Assembly (NCBI RefSeq): GCF_937888285.1
Contig: NZ_CALART010000078.1
Location: forward strand, 1-23,635
DNA length: 23,635 nucleotides
DNA from: an uncultured Aquimonas sp.
GTDB taxonomy: Bacteria; Pseudomonadota; Gammaproteobacteria; Xanthomonadales; Xanthomonadaceae
Direction: 5' to 3'
Shown: piece by piece, positions 16,495 through 23,635 of the stretch
Layout of the letters: the number at the start of each line of letters is the position of its first letter
Numbering within the stretch: the stretch's first letter is position 1
Position numbers and translations under genes: made by a program
Notes under the pieces: generated by a model
The model's input: the letters and a program-made list of their open reading frames with translations, nothing else
Told to the model about the DNA's origin: nothing
The model's database searches: none

Positions 16495-17343
16495 ATGAGC
16501 GCCGGCAGCATTACCCGCCACATCACGTCGGAAACGCCGCGGGTGATGGTGGTTGACGGCTCCAAGGTCGTCCGCCGCCTGATCGAGCAGGTGCTCAAGG
16601 CCGAGCTGCCCGGGGTGACAGTGATCTCCTGCGAGACCGGTGCGGAGGCCCAGGCGGCGCTGCAGACCGGCGTGATCGACCTGGTCACGACCTCCCTGCG
16701 CCTGCCGGACATGGACGGCCAGCAGCTGGCCCGCTACGTGCGCGAACACGCGCCGCAGGCCTTCATTCCGATCATCGTGGTGTCGGGTGACGTGCACGAG
16801 CGTCTGGTGCAGCGCAGCTTCAGCGATGACGTCACCGACTACTTCGACAAGTCGCTGGGCTTCGCCGCGCTCGGTGCCTTCATCCGCGGCTACGTGCAGC
16901 CGCAGGACGAAGTGGGCGGCGAGGTTCTGTACGTCGAGGACAGCAAGGTCGTTGCCGTTGCCACCCGGCGTATGCTCGAAAAGCACGGCCTCAGGGTCAC
17001 CCATGTGGTCAGCGTCGAGGACGGCCTGGCGCTGCTAGAGCAGTACGCTGCCGAAGGCCGGGTGCCTGGCCCGGACATCGTCCTGACCGACGTCTACCTG
17101 AAGGGCGGCATGACCGGTCACGACCTGCTGGAGCAGGTCCGCTCGCGCTTCGGCTATGGCAAGGCGCAGCTGCCGATCCTGGTCATGACCGGCGACGACA
17201 ACCCCGCCAACCAGTCGGCGCTGCTGCGTGCCGGCGCCAACGATCTGGTTGAGAAGCCGATCGAGGAGCGGCTGCTGGTGACCAAGCTGCTGTTCCAGCT
17301 GCGGGTCGGGCGGATCATGCGCTCGAAGGTCGAGGGGCATTGA
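16495..17343 (+). CDS. Tandem-receiver response regulator (first receiver degenerate)
   Basis: The 282-residue protein consists of two receiver (REC) domains with no output domain. In REC1 (about residues 15-135) the phospho-acceptor Asp is replaced by Ser (S67 in DLVTTSLRLPDMDG) and the acidic pair reads D21-G22, so it should not be phosphorylated; K119 and S97 are kept. REC2 (about 143-275) is canonical: E148/D149, phospho-acceptor D199 (DIVLTDVYL), T232 and K254 (VEKPI). Such proteins often act in phosphorelays or by protein contact. No histidine kinase lies nearby. The ATG is weakly supported by GGGG upstream. The stop overlaps the TTG start of ung. Confidence 0.9.
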   Translation: MSAGSITRHITSETPRVMVVDGSKVVRRLIEQVLKAELPGVTVISCETGAEAQAALQTGVIDLVTTSLRLPDMDGQQLARYVREHAPQAFIPIIVVSGDVHERLVQRSFSDDVTDYFDKSLGFAALGAFIRGYVQPQDEVGGEVLYVEDSKVVAVATRRMLEKHGLRVTHVVSVEDGLALLEQYAAEGRVPGPDIVLTDVYLKGGMTGHDLLEQVRSRFGYGKAQLPILVMTGDDNPANQSALLRAGANDLVEKPIEERLLVTKLLFQLRVGRIMRSKVEGH

Positions 17344-18062
17344 ACGAAGCGCTGGAGCGGGTGCGCCTGCACCCCTCATGGAAGGATCGCCTGGCCGAGG
17401 TGCTGCTGTCGCCGGGCATGCAGGCGCTGCGCGAGTTCCTCGTTGCCGAGCGTGCCCGTGGCGTCACGGTCTACCCACCGGCTCGGCAGATCTTCAGCGC
17501 ACTCGACGCCACGCCTTTCGACGAGGTCAAGGTGGTCATCCTCGGCCAGGACCCATACCACGGGGCCGGGCAGGCGCATGGCCTGTGCTTTTCGGTGATG
17601 CCGGGTGTCCCGGTGCCCCCTTCGCTGGTCAATATCTTCAAGGAGATCCAGCGCGACCTGGGCATCGAACCGCCGGATCACGGCTGCCTGCAGCCCTGGG
17701 CGCAGCGCGGCGTGCTGCTGCTGAATGCCGTGCTCACTGTGGCGGCGGGTCAGGCCGGTTCGCATCAGGGGAAGGGTTGGGAAGGCTTCACCGACGCCGT
17801 GATCGATCGTTTGAACCGCGAGCGCGAGGGACTGGTTTTCCTGCTCTGGGGCAGCTACGCGCAGGCCAAGGGCAAGTTCATCGACCGCAGCCGTCACGCA
17901 GTGCTGCGCGCGCCGCATCCCTCGCCGCTGTCGGCTTACCGGGGGTTCATCGGTTGCGGCCATTTTTCCGCGGCCAACCGCTACCTGCAGGGGCGCGGTG
18001 CGGGCGAGGTCGATTGGCGCCTGCCGCCGCGGACTGCACTGGCGATTCCACGGGGCACTTGA
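17340..18062 (+). CDS. ung: Uracil-DNA glycosylase, family 1
   Basis: Ung removes uracil from DNA as the first step of base-excision repair. The 240-residue protein has the water-activating loop GQDPYH (residues 69-74, D71 catalytic), the uracil-binding N129 in LLLNAVLTV, the minor-groove loop HPSPLS (193-198, H193) and the C-terminal CGHFSAANRYL segment. It starts at TTG 17340, overlapping the stop of the response-regulator gene, with GAGG 4-5 nt upstream. The stop TGA lies inside a sigma32-like -35 box of rpoH. Confidence 0.97.
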   Translation: MNEALERVRLHPSWKDRLAEVLLSPGMQALREFLVAERARGVTVYPPARQIFSALDATPFDEVKVVILGQDPYHGAGQAHGLCFSVMPGVPVPPSLVNIFKEIQRDLGIEPPDHGCLQPWAQRGVLLLNAVLTVAAGQAGSHQGKGWEGFTDAVIDRLNREREGLVFLLWGSYAQAKGKFIDRSRHAVLRAPHPSPLSAYRGFIGCGHFSAANRYLQGRGAGEVDWRLPPRTALAIPRGT

Positions 18063-18085
18063 ATTGCATGCGCCAGGCCGCATCT
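18058..18085 (+). promoter_or_regulatory. Sigma32-like promoter upstream of rpoH (weak)
   Basis: CTTGAAT (18058-18064) is followed after 13 nt by CCGCATCT (18078-18085). The sigma32 consensus is CTTGAAA-N11-16-CCCCATNT, so each box has one mismatch. It covers the ung stop codon. It could give self-stimulation of rpoH, but a chance match in high-GC DNA is possible. Confidence 0.3.
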
Positions 18086-18112
18086 GAGACTTCGGGATGG
18101 GCGGGACGCGCG

Positions 18113-18141
18113 GGAACTTCACCCGTGGTTTAGCACTCTCA
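18113..18141 (+). promoter_or_regulatory. SigmaE (RpoE)-type promoter of rpoH
   Basis: GGAACTT (18113-18119) is an exact sigmaE -35. After 16 nt it is followed by CTCTCA (18136-18141), matching the -10 (GTCTGA) at 4 of 6. E. coli rpoH is known to have a sigmaE promoter (P3) with the same -35. Transcription would start near 18148, giving a leader of about 30 nt. The -10 lies inside the CIRCE left arm and its flank. Confidence 0.55.
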
Positions 18142-18156
18142 GGGATAGACTGCTAA
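18130..18156 (+). promoter_or_regulatory. CIRCE operator (HrcA binding site) at the rpoH promoter
   Basis: TTAGCACTC (18130-18138), a 9-nt spacer and GACTGCTAA (18148-18156) match the CIRCE consensus TTAGCACTC-N9-GAGTGCTAA with exact spacing at 17 of 18 arm positions. The mismatch is one base in the right arm. CIRCE is the binding site of the heat-shock repressor HrcA, usually found before groES or hrcA-grpE-dnaK. Here it lies 22 nt before the chosen rpoH start. Confidence 0.8.
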
Positions 18157-18178
18157 AGTTCAGCTTATGGAGATCGAC

Positions 18179-19039
<861 letters not shown>

Positions 19040-19063
19040 GCTTCCCGGCCGCGCCGCTAGCTG

Positions 19064-19087
19064 CGGGCCCTGCGCGAGCGGGGCCCG
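19064..19087 (+). terminator. Probable terminator after rpoH
   Basis: CGGGCCC (19064-19070) and GGGCCCG (19081-19087) form a 7-bp stem with a 10-nt loop, followed by TCGCGTTT. The T-tract is poor, so termination may be partial and some readthrough into queD is possible. Confidence 0.5.
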
Positions 19088-19108
19088 TCGCGTTTCTGGA
19101 GTTCGACG

Positions 19109-19465
19109 ATGGAAATCTTCAAGGTCTTCACCCTGGAGGCTGCCCACCGGCTGCCCAAGGTTCCGCCGGGGCACAAATGCGCCCGTCTGCATGGGCACAG
19201 TTTTCGCGTGGAGATCCACGTCGAGGGCGAAATCAATGCCGACACCGGCTGGCTGATGGACTTTGCCGACATCAAGGCGGCCTTCAAGCCGATCTACGAA
19301 CGCCTCGACCATCATTATCTGAACGACATCCCCGGCCTGGAGAACCCGACCAGCGAGCGTCTCGCGCAGTGGATCTGGGAGCAGCTCAAGCCTGCCCTCC
19401 CTGAGCTTTCGATGGTGGTCGTACATGAAACCTGCACCTCGGGGTGCCGCTATCGCGGCGGCTGA
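19109..19465 (+). CDS. queD: 6-carboxy-5,6,7,8-tetrahydropterin synthase QueD
   Basis: QueD converts dihydroneopterin triphosphate to 6-carboxytetrahydropterin in the pathway to queuosine and other 7-deazapurines. The 118-residue protein has zinc ligands H13 (AAHRL), H28 and H30 (RLHGHSF), the catalytic C24 (GHKCARL), catalytic H69 area (RLDHHYLND) and E107 (HETCTSGCRY). It is close to E. coli QueD over its whole length (GENPTSE-like LENPTSERLAQWIW). The ATG at 19109 has GGAG 7 nt upstream. No other queuosine gene is in the window. Confidence 0.97.
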   Translation: MEIFKVFTLEAAHRLPKVPPGHKCARLHGHSFRVEIHVEGEINADTGWLMDFADIKAAFKPIYERLDHHYLNDIPGLENPTSERLAQWIWEQLKPALPELSMVVVHETCTSGCRYRGG

Positions 19466-19684
19466 GATCCGAGGGCGCTGAAGGGTCGACACGCCGCGGC
19501 GGCGGCCGCCGGATACTTGTCACCGGTTCTCCGACCCGTGCCGCGGTGCCCCGGCTGGGATCTGACCCGCGCAAACACCCCGCCGCCTGCTCCATACGCC
19601 GGAGTCTGGGGATCATTCCTGTACCGCGCTGTCAAGATTTTTTATGAACGCAGGGTAAACAAGTTGGCCGCGTGGCTGCGCCCC

Positions 19685-19701
19685 ATGTTGCGTCGCAACA
19701 T
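19685..19701. promoter_or_regulatory. 17-nt palindrome upstream of the phasin gene, candidate PhaR operator
   Basis: ATGTTGCG-T-CGCAACAT is a perfect palindrome 52 nt before the phasin start. PhaR-type repressors are known to bind TGC/GCA-rich dyads at phasin genes and release them when polyhydroxyalkanoate is present. A weak -10-like TAGGCT lies downstream at 19713-19718, so a bound protein would overlap the promoter. The PhaR assignment is inference. Confidence 0.5.
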
Positions 19702-19752
19702 TCAACGAGGGTAGGCTCTGTCCACCCCCCACGCTCAGCCCAGGAGAGCGCC

Positions 19753-20145
19753 ATGTTCGATCAGATCAACGCCCAGTTCAGCCAGTACACCAAGCAGCTG
19801 ACCGAGTCCGCCCTGCGCGCCAACGCGATCGCGGTGGAGCATTTCGAGACCCTGGCCGCGCTGCAGGTCAAGGCGATCGAGAGCCGCCTGAATGCTGCGA
19901 CCGCGTTCGCCAGTGAGGCCGCTGAAGTTCGCGACCTTGATGCCGCCAAGGCCTTCCTGCCGAAGAGCATCAGTTTCGTCAAGGACGCCTCCGAGCACCT
20001 GATCGCGGTGAGTCAGGAAGTCGTGGGTCAGACCTTGAAGACCTCCGAAGCCCTTGCCGGTCTGGCCAAGACCAACTTCGACGCCGCCAGTGAAGTCGTG
20101 GCGCGTCCGGCCGCCGTGAAGGCGGCGCCCAAGAAGGCGGCCTGA
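19753..20145 (+). CDS. Phasin family protein
   Basis: Phasins coat polyhydroxyalkanoate granules, although some act as general cytoplasmic granule or chaperone-like proteins. The 130-residue protein is almost wholly amphipathic helix with no signal peptide. The N-terminus FDQINAQFSQYTKQLTESALRA is typical, and the centre has heptad-like Ala/Leu repeats. The tail is AAVKAAPKKAA, the Lys/Ala tail seen in phasin_2 proteins. The ATG at 19753 has AGGAG 6 nt upstream; the longer frame back to 19672 has no ribosome site and includes the promoter palindrome. It ends into a long 3' region with a strong terminator. No phaC is in the window. Confidence 0.9.
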   Translation: MFDQINAQFSQYTKQLTESALRANAIAVEHFETLAALQVKAIESRLNAATAFASEAAEVRDLDAAKAFLPKSISFVKDASEHLIAVSQEVVGQTLKTSEALAGLAKTNFDAASEVVARPAAVKAAPKKAA

Positions 20146-20504
20146 TTCAAGCCCTTCGCGCCGCTGCGGCGCGCCTTTGGCGCGCTCGCCGGCCGCGGAT
20201 CGGCGCGGGGCCTCCCCGCACGGTGTCGGCAGCGCGCCCTGCGCGCTGCAGACCACGCCGAGGGCAACCTCCCTCCCTGCCTTTGGCGTATTTCGAACCG
20301 GCGGCCGTCATGGCTGCCGGTTTTTTTGTTTCACGATGACTCCAGCCCGGTAGTTCGCTGGACTGCGCCACAGCTCGATACAGCAAGTTTATCAATAGCT
20401 TACGCGCGTCCATCATATGCCGGTGCTTTCTGAAACTTGATCCGGTTTTCCCTCGCGCCGCTCCTATCTGGCTCCTGGAATCCGGGTCGTTCCAAGGAGT
20501 CATC
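20146..20504. other. Intergenic region with phasin 3' end and mobile-element left flank
   Basis: The first part (20146-20327) is a GC-rich phasin 3' untranslated region with a 7-bp hairpin (GCGCGCC 20169-20175 / GGCGCGC 20179-20185) and the terminator at 20297. The second part (20328-20504) has lower GC (for example AAGTTTATCAATAGCTTACG) and a 6-bp inverted repeat TCCAGC/GCTGGA. It contains no gene that I can support. An attL site probably lies here, but it cannot be placed without the other end. Confidence 0.6.
20297..20327 (+). terminator. Strong intrinsic terminator downstream of the phasin gene
   Basis: ACCGGCGGCC and GGCTGCCGGT pair over 10 bp with one G-U pair and a 5-nt loop, followed by seven T residues. 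Confidence 0.93.
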
Positions 20505-21704
20505 ATGGCAAAGATCAAGCTCACCAAGACCGCCGTGGAGGCGGCCCAGCCCCAGGCCAAGGATGTTGAACTGCGGGATACCGTGGTGCCCGGCTTCCTG
20601 TGCAAGATTACCCCGACGGGCCGCCGGGTGTTCATGCTCCAGTACCGCACGAACTCCGGCCAGCCCCGCAAGCCCTCGCTGGGGCTGTACGGGGAACTGA
20701 CCGTCGAACAGGCACGGGTCAAGGCGCAGGACTGGCTGGCCGAGGTTCGCCGGGGCGGCGACCCCGGCGGCGCCAAGGCCGAGGCGCGCAAGGCGCCCAC
20801 GATGGCCGAGTTGTGCAAGAAGTTCATGGAGGACTACTCCAAGAAGCGCAACAAGCCCAGCACGCAGGACGGCTATCAGGGCGTCATAGACCGCAACATC
20901 ATCCCGCTGCTGGGCCGCAAGAAGGTGCATGACGTGAAGCGGCCCGACATTGCCGGGCTGATGGAGAAGCTGGCCTACAAGCCGACCGAGGCGAACAAGA
21001 CCTTCGGCGTGCTGCGCAAGATGTTCAACCTGGCCGAAGTGTGGGGCTACCGCCCGGACGGCACGAATCCGTGCCGCCATGTGCCCATGTACCCGCCGGG
21101 CAAGGAAACCCGGCTCATCGTGGACGAGGAAATGGTGCGGATCTTCCGCCATCTGGAGAAGCTGGAGGCGGAAGGGCTGGAGAACTACGTCATCCCGCTG
21201 GCGATCCGGCTGCAATTCGAGTTTGCCGCCCGGCGCTCCGAAATCTGCCCGCTCGAATGGAGCTGGCTGGACTTCGAGAACCGGCGCGTGGTGTGGCCCG
21301 ACAGCAAGGTCGGCGGCATTTCCAAGCCCATGAGCGAGGAAGCCTATCGGCTGCTTTCGACGGCGCCGCGCCGGGAGGGCTGCCCCTACGTCCTGCCATC
21401 GCCGAACGACCCGGCCAAGCACCTGACCTTTGGCGAGCACTATGGCGGCTGGTGCCGGGTGCTCAAGGCCGCCGGCGTCCCGCACGTCGGCACGCACGGC
21501 ATCCGCCATCGCTCGACCACCGACATTGCCAATTCGGGCGTACCGACCAAAGTGGGCATGAAGCTGACGGGCCACAAGACCGTGGCGATGTTCATGCACT
21601 ACGTCCACACCGAGGACAAGCCGGTGCGCGATGCGGCCGAGCTGGTGGCCAGCCGCCGCCAAGCCATCACGGGCGCGCGCCAGCTTGCGGAGGCGGCGGC
21701 ATGA
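20505..21704 (+). CDS. Tyrosine-type site-specific integrase with DUF4102 arm-binding domain
   Basis: The enzyme integrates and excises mobile elements by site-specific recombination. The 399-residue protein has an N-terminal DUF4102 (phage-integrase arm-type) domain at about 1-90 (VELRDTVVPGFLCKITPTGRR; SLGLYGELTVEQAR), a SAM-like core-binding domain (about 95-190) and the catalytic domain. The catalytic residues are R243 (AARRSE), a Lys near K268, H331 and R334 (THGIRHR), H357 (TGHKT) and the nucleophile Y366 (MHYVH), all present, so the enzyme is probably active. The ATG at 20505 has AAGGAG 5 nt upstream. The stop overlaps the DUF1016 start (ATGA). Confidence 0.95.
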   Translation: MAKIKLTKTAVEAAQPQAKDVELRDTVVPGFLCKITPTGRRVFMLQYRTNSGQPRKPSLGLYGELTVEQARVKAQDWLAEVRRGGDPGGAKAEARKAPTMAELCKKFMEDYSKKRNKPSTQDGYQGVIDRNIIPLLGRKKVHDVKRPDIAGLMEKLAYKPTEANKTFGVLRKMFNLAEVWGYRPDGTNPCRHVPMYPPGKETRLIVDEEMVRIFRHLEKLEAEGLENYVIPLAIRLQFEFAARRSEICPLEWSWLDFENRRVVWPDSKVGGISKPMSEEAYRLLSTAPRREGCPYVLPSPNDPAKHLTFGEHYGGWCRVLKAAGVPHVGTHGIRHRSTTDIANSGVPTKVGMKLTGHKTVAMFMHYVHTEDKPVRDAAELVASRRQAITGARQLAEAAA

Positions 21705-22765
21705 ACACGCGCCGGTCATCCGCAGCATCGTCCGCAGCGCCTTCGGCGCTGCTGGGCGACATTCGGGCACTGATCGAGGCGGCGCGCAAGCGCGCCGCCT
21801 CGACGGTGAATAGCGAGCTGACGATGCTCTACTGGCGCATCGGCCAGCGCATCCGCACGCAGGTCTTGGACGGGCGCCGCGGTGCCTACGGCAAGGAAAT
21901 CCTACCCACCTTGGCGGCGCAGTTGGTGAAGGAGTACGGCAGCAGCTTTGCCGAGCAGAACCTGCGCCGCATGGTGCAGTTCGCCGCCACCTTCCCCGAC
22001 GAGCAGATTCTCGTATCACTGATACGAGAATTGAGCTGGACGCACTTCATCGCCCTGATCCCGCTGAAAGACCCGCTCCAGCGGGACTACTACGCGCAGA
22101 TGGCGAGCGCCGAACGCTGGAGCGTGCGGACGCTGCGCGAGCGCATCGACTCGATGTTGTACGAGCGCACGGCGCTGTCTCAAAAGCCGGGCGAGACGAT
22201 CGCACAGGAGTTGGCGAAGATGCGCGATGCGCAGCGCATGTCGCCCGCCCTGGTCATGCGCGACCCGTACATCCTCGACTTCCTGGGGCTGCGGGACACT
22301 TGGCAGGAAGGCGACTTGGAGGCGGCGATCATCCGCGAAATGGAGTCGTTCTTGCTGGAGCTGGGCGCGGGTTTCAGCTTCGTGGCCCGGCAGAAACGCA
22401 TTCCGATTGACGACGAGGATTTCCACCTCGATCTGCTGTTCTACAACCGCAAGCTGCGGCGGCTGGTGGCGGTGGAGTTGAAGGTCGGCGAGTTCAAGGC
22501 GGCCTATAAAGGCCAGATGGAGCTTTACCTTCGCTGGCTCGACAAGCACGAACGGGAGCCGGAAGAAGCCTCGCCGCTGGGGATCATCCTTTGTACCGGC
22601 AAGAAGCGCGAGCAGATCGAATTGCTGGAGCTGGACAAGTCGGGCATCCACGTCGCCGAGTACCTGACCGCCTTGCCGCCGAGGGGCGTGCTGGTGGAGC
22701 GGCTGCAACAGGCAACGCAGCGGGCGCAGTTGCAGATCGAGCAGCGCAAGACCGACAACGAGTAG
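21701..22765 (+). CDS. DUF1016 / YhcG-type PDDEXK nuclease-domain protein
   Basis: The 354-residue protein belongs to the DUF1016 family. The N-terminal half is the DUF1016_N domain (about 20-160; LYWRIGQRI, YGKEILPTLA, FAEQNLRRMVQFA, LSWTHFIALI). The C-terminal half has the PDDEXK core: D244 (FHLDLLFY), E259-x-K261 (VAVELKVG) and Q272 (YKGQMELYL). Members are often found in or near restriction and defence loci and on mobile elements; no exact role is established. The ATG overlaps the integrase stop and has GGAGG 7 nt upstream, so the pair is translationally coupled. A perfect 25-nt palindrome lies inside the gene at 22007-22031. Confidence 0.9.
   Translation: MNTRRSSAASSAAPSALLGDIRALIEAARKRAASTVNSELTMLYWRIGQRIRTQVLDGRRGAYGKEILPTLAAQLVKEYGSSFAEQNLRRMVQFAATFPDEQILVSLIRELSWTHFIALIPLKDPLQRDYYAQMASAERWSVRTLRERIDSMLYERTALSQKPGETIAQELAKMRDAQRMSPALVMRDPYILDFLGLRDTWQEGDLEAAIIREMESFLLELGAGFSFVARQKRIPIDDEDFHLDLLFYNRKLRRLVAVELKVGEFKAAYKGQMELYLRWLDKHEREPEEASPLGIILCTGKKREQIELLELDKSGIHVAEYLTALPPRGVLVERLQQATQRAQLQIEQRKTDNE
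22007..22031. repeat. Perfect 25-nt palindrome inside the DUF1016 gene
   Basis: The arms ATTCTCGTATCA (22007-22018) and TGATACGAGAAT (22020-22031) are exact reverse complements around a single C. It is AT-rich relative to its surroundings and encodes the segment ILVSLIREL between the FPDE and LSWTHF motifs. Confidence 0.9.
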
Positions 22766-23117
22766 TCCTGTCACCAGTAGTCGGGCGTCCCGGCGTGCCG
22801 CCGTCGCGCTGTCGTGCTGCGCATCGAGCCTCGCTGCGCGAGTCTCGCCCCTGTCGGGCTTCCATCACTGACGCCTCCGGCCCGGCTCGCTGATCCGCGC
22901 CTGCGCGCTTCGCTTGCCAAAAACCCGCGTGCGTGGGGTGGTGTGAGGGGGCGGTCTTGCTGTGTCCCTTCACCGTATCACGGCGTTCTCGCCGTGCAAG
23001 GGCTGCGCGCGCCTTGCGCGCTTGCGTCCTGGCGGCCGTCTGCGACCCCTGACTGCTGCGCTGCGCCGTGAGGGCGACGGTTCCGGGCAATTCCGCCCTT
23101 GCAACCGGAGAACCGTC
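22766..23117. other. Gene-free stretch in the mobile element (352 nt)
   Basis: I see no supported gene. The stretch has low-complexity GC-rich runs. A perfect 7-bp hairpin lies at 22979-22996 (CACGGCG-TTCT-CGCCGTG), and a GC-only hairpin lies at 23005-23021. The layout, a long hairpin-containing leader followed by GGAG and an ATG, resembles the untranslated leaders seen before the small conserved genes of integrative elements. Confidence 0.5.
22979..22996 (+). repeat. Perfect 7-bp hairpin in the leader of the Zn-ribbon-like gene
   Basis: CACGGCG and CGCCGTG enclose a TTCT loop. No T-tract follows, so it is probably not a simple terminator; it could be a leader structure. Confidence 0.5.
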
Positions 23118-23510
23118 ATGAACGACAAATCACACGTTTCCCTCGAACAGCACGTTTGCCTGGTCTGCGGCACGGCGTTCGATACCGGCGCGATCCTGCT
23201 GGACAAGCGCCTGCGCGCGAGCATGGAACGCCACACGGCGACGGGCTGGGGCCTGTGCCCCGAGCATCAGAGGCTGTCCGATGACGGCTTCGTCGCACTG
23301 GTCGAATGCGATCCACAGCGTAGCGGCTCGCAGGCCGGTGGCCGCATGAAGCCGGAGCAGGCGTATCGCACGGGCCGACTGGCCCACCTGCGGCGCACGG
23401 TGTTTGCCGAGGTGTTCAACGTGCCGATCGAGGACAAGCAGGCTTGCGTGTTCGTAGAGCCTGGCGTGATCGACCAGTTGCAGTCGATGGCAGCAACGGC
23501 GGCAAGCTAG
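23118..23510 (+). CDS. Small CxxC/CxxH protein typical of integrative elements, function unknown
   Basis: The 130-residue protein has a putative zinc site made of C14-x-x-C17 (VCLVCG) and C47-x-x-H50 (GLCPEHQ). Its C-terminal half has the segments LVECDPQRSG, KPEQAYRTGRLAHLRR and VFAEVFNVPI. I recognise this sequence type as a recurrent hypothetical protein of proteobacterial integrative and conjugative elements; no function is known to me. The ATG at 23118 has GGAG 7 nt upstream; the longer frame from 22962 lacks support. The remaining 125 nt to the window edge show no gene. Confidence 0.8.
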   Translation: MNDKSHVSLEQHVCLVCGTAFDTGAILLDKRLRASMERHTATGWGLCPEHQRLSDDGFVALVECDPQRSGSQAGGRMKPEQAYRTGRLAHLRRTVFAEVFNVPIEDKQACVFVEPGVIDQLQSMAATAAS

Positions 23511-23635
23511 CCGCGCCACGCTGCCTTCGGTGCGTCGTCCCTGCGGGATGGCGCACTTTCTTCTGCTGCGCTGGCACGTCACTGTCTTGCCACCCAGTTC
23601 CCTTGGACCCGCTCATCCCGGATTTGTGTAAGTCC

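Larger units (their letters stand above)
20328..23635. mobile_element. Left end of an integrated mobile element (extends beyond the window)
   Basis: Everything to the right of the phasin terminator differs from the core: an integrase, a DUF1016 nuclease and a small protein typical of integrative elements, with more TTG leucine codons and slightly lower GC than the host genes. The left boundary is placed at the terminator as an estimate. No tRNA gene or direct repeat marks it, and the right end is not in the window. Confidence 0.6.

Noticed and set aside
15421..17004. 527-codon minus-strand frame
   Set aside because: Antisense to ftsX and the response regulator.
20380..20420. Possible sigma70 promoter for the integrase (TTTATC ... 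CATCAT)
   Set aside because: Boxes are too far from consensus at the right spacing.
20400..22019. 539-codon minus-strand frame
   Set aside because: Antisense to the integrase and the start of the DUF1016 gene, both with intact motifs.
23005..23021. GCGCGCGC-CTT-GCGCGC as an origin or att site
   Set aside because: GC-only short hairpins like this are expected often by chance in DNA of this composition.

Overview
The window is high-GC chromosomal DNA that reads as a member of the Xanthomonadales (Lysobacterales, Gammaproteobacteria). The evidence is the protein-level resemblance of rho, rhlB, ftsE/ftsX, rpoH, queD and a Xanthomonas-like type II secretion system (T2SS), together with tandem GAATCCC-type heptamer repeats. 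I cannot name the genus. Positions 1 to about 20.3 kb look like ordinary core chromosome. From about 20.33 kb to the end of the window the DNA looks like the left end of an integrated mobile element.

Layout. 1-2125: rho (minus strand, runs off the left edge, long extra N-terminus), a 49-residue DUF3149 membrane protein (plus) and trxA (minus). 2449-8367: rhlB followed by gspC, gspD and gspE of the T2SS. 8555-8995: a small secreted cysteine-containing protein. 9064-10368: a FadI-type thiolase (minus). 10464-11369: an unrecognised protein, followed by a heptamer repeat cluster. 11498-12666: a secreted fasciclin-domain protein and a GNAT acetyltransferase (both minus). 12783-17343: a methyltransferase, gspF (split from gspCDE by about 5 kb), ftsE, ftsX and a double-receiver response regulator. 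17340-19465: ung, rpoH and queD. 19753-20145: a phasin, ending at a strong terminator. 20505-23510: a tyrosine integrase, a translationally coupled DUF1016/PDDEXK nuclease, and a small Zn-ribbon-like protein typical of integrative elements.

How the genes work together. rho, rhlB and trxA form a conserved neighbourhood for transcription termination, RNA decay and redox. GspC, D, E and F are the inner-membrane connector, outer-membrane secretin, ATPase and platform of one T2SS; the pseudopilins and GspL/M must lie elsewhere. FtsE/FtsX link cell division to cell-wall hydrolysis.

The strongest regulatory signal lies just upstream of rpoH: a sigmaE-type promoter (GGAACTT-N16-CTCTCA) overlapped by a near-perfect CIRCE operator (TTAGCACTC-N9-GACTGCTAA). 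This suggests that HrcA directly represses the gene for the heat-shock sigma factor. The phasin gene has a perfect 17-nt palindrome upstream that is a candidate PhaR operator. In the mobile part, the DUF1016 nuclease gene contains a perfect 25-nt palindrome inside its coding sequence, and the integrase-nuclease pair overlaps ATGA. That pair is the best candidate here for an undescribed mobile or defence-type module.
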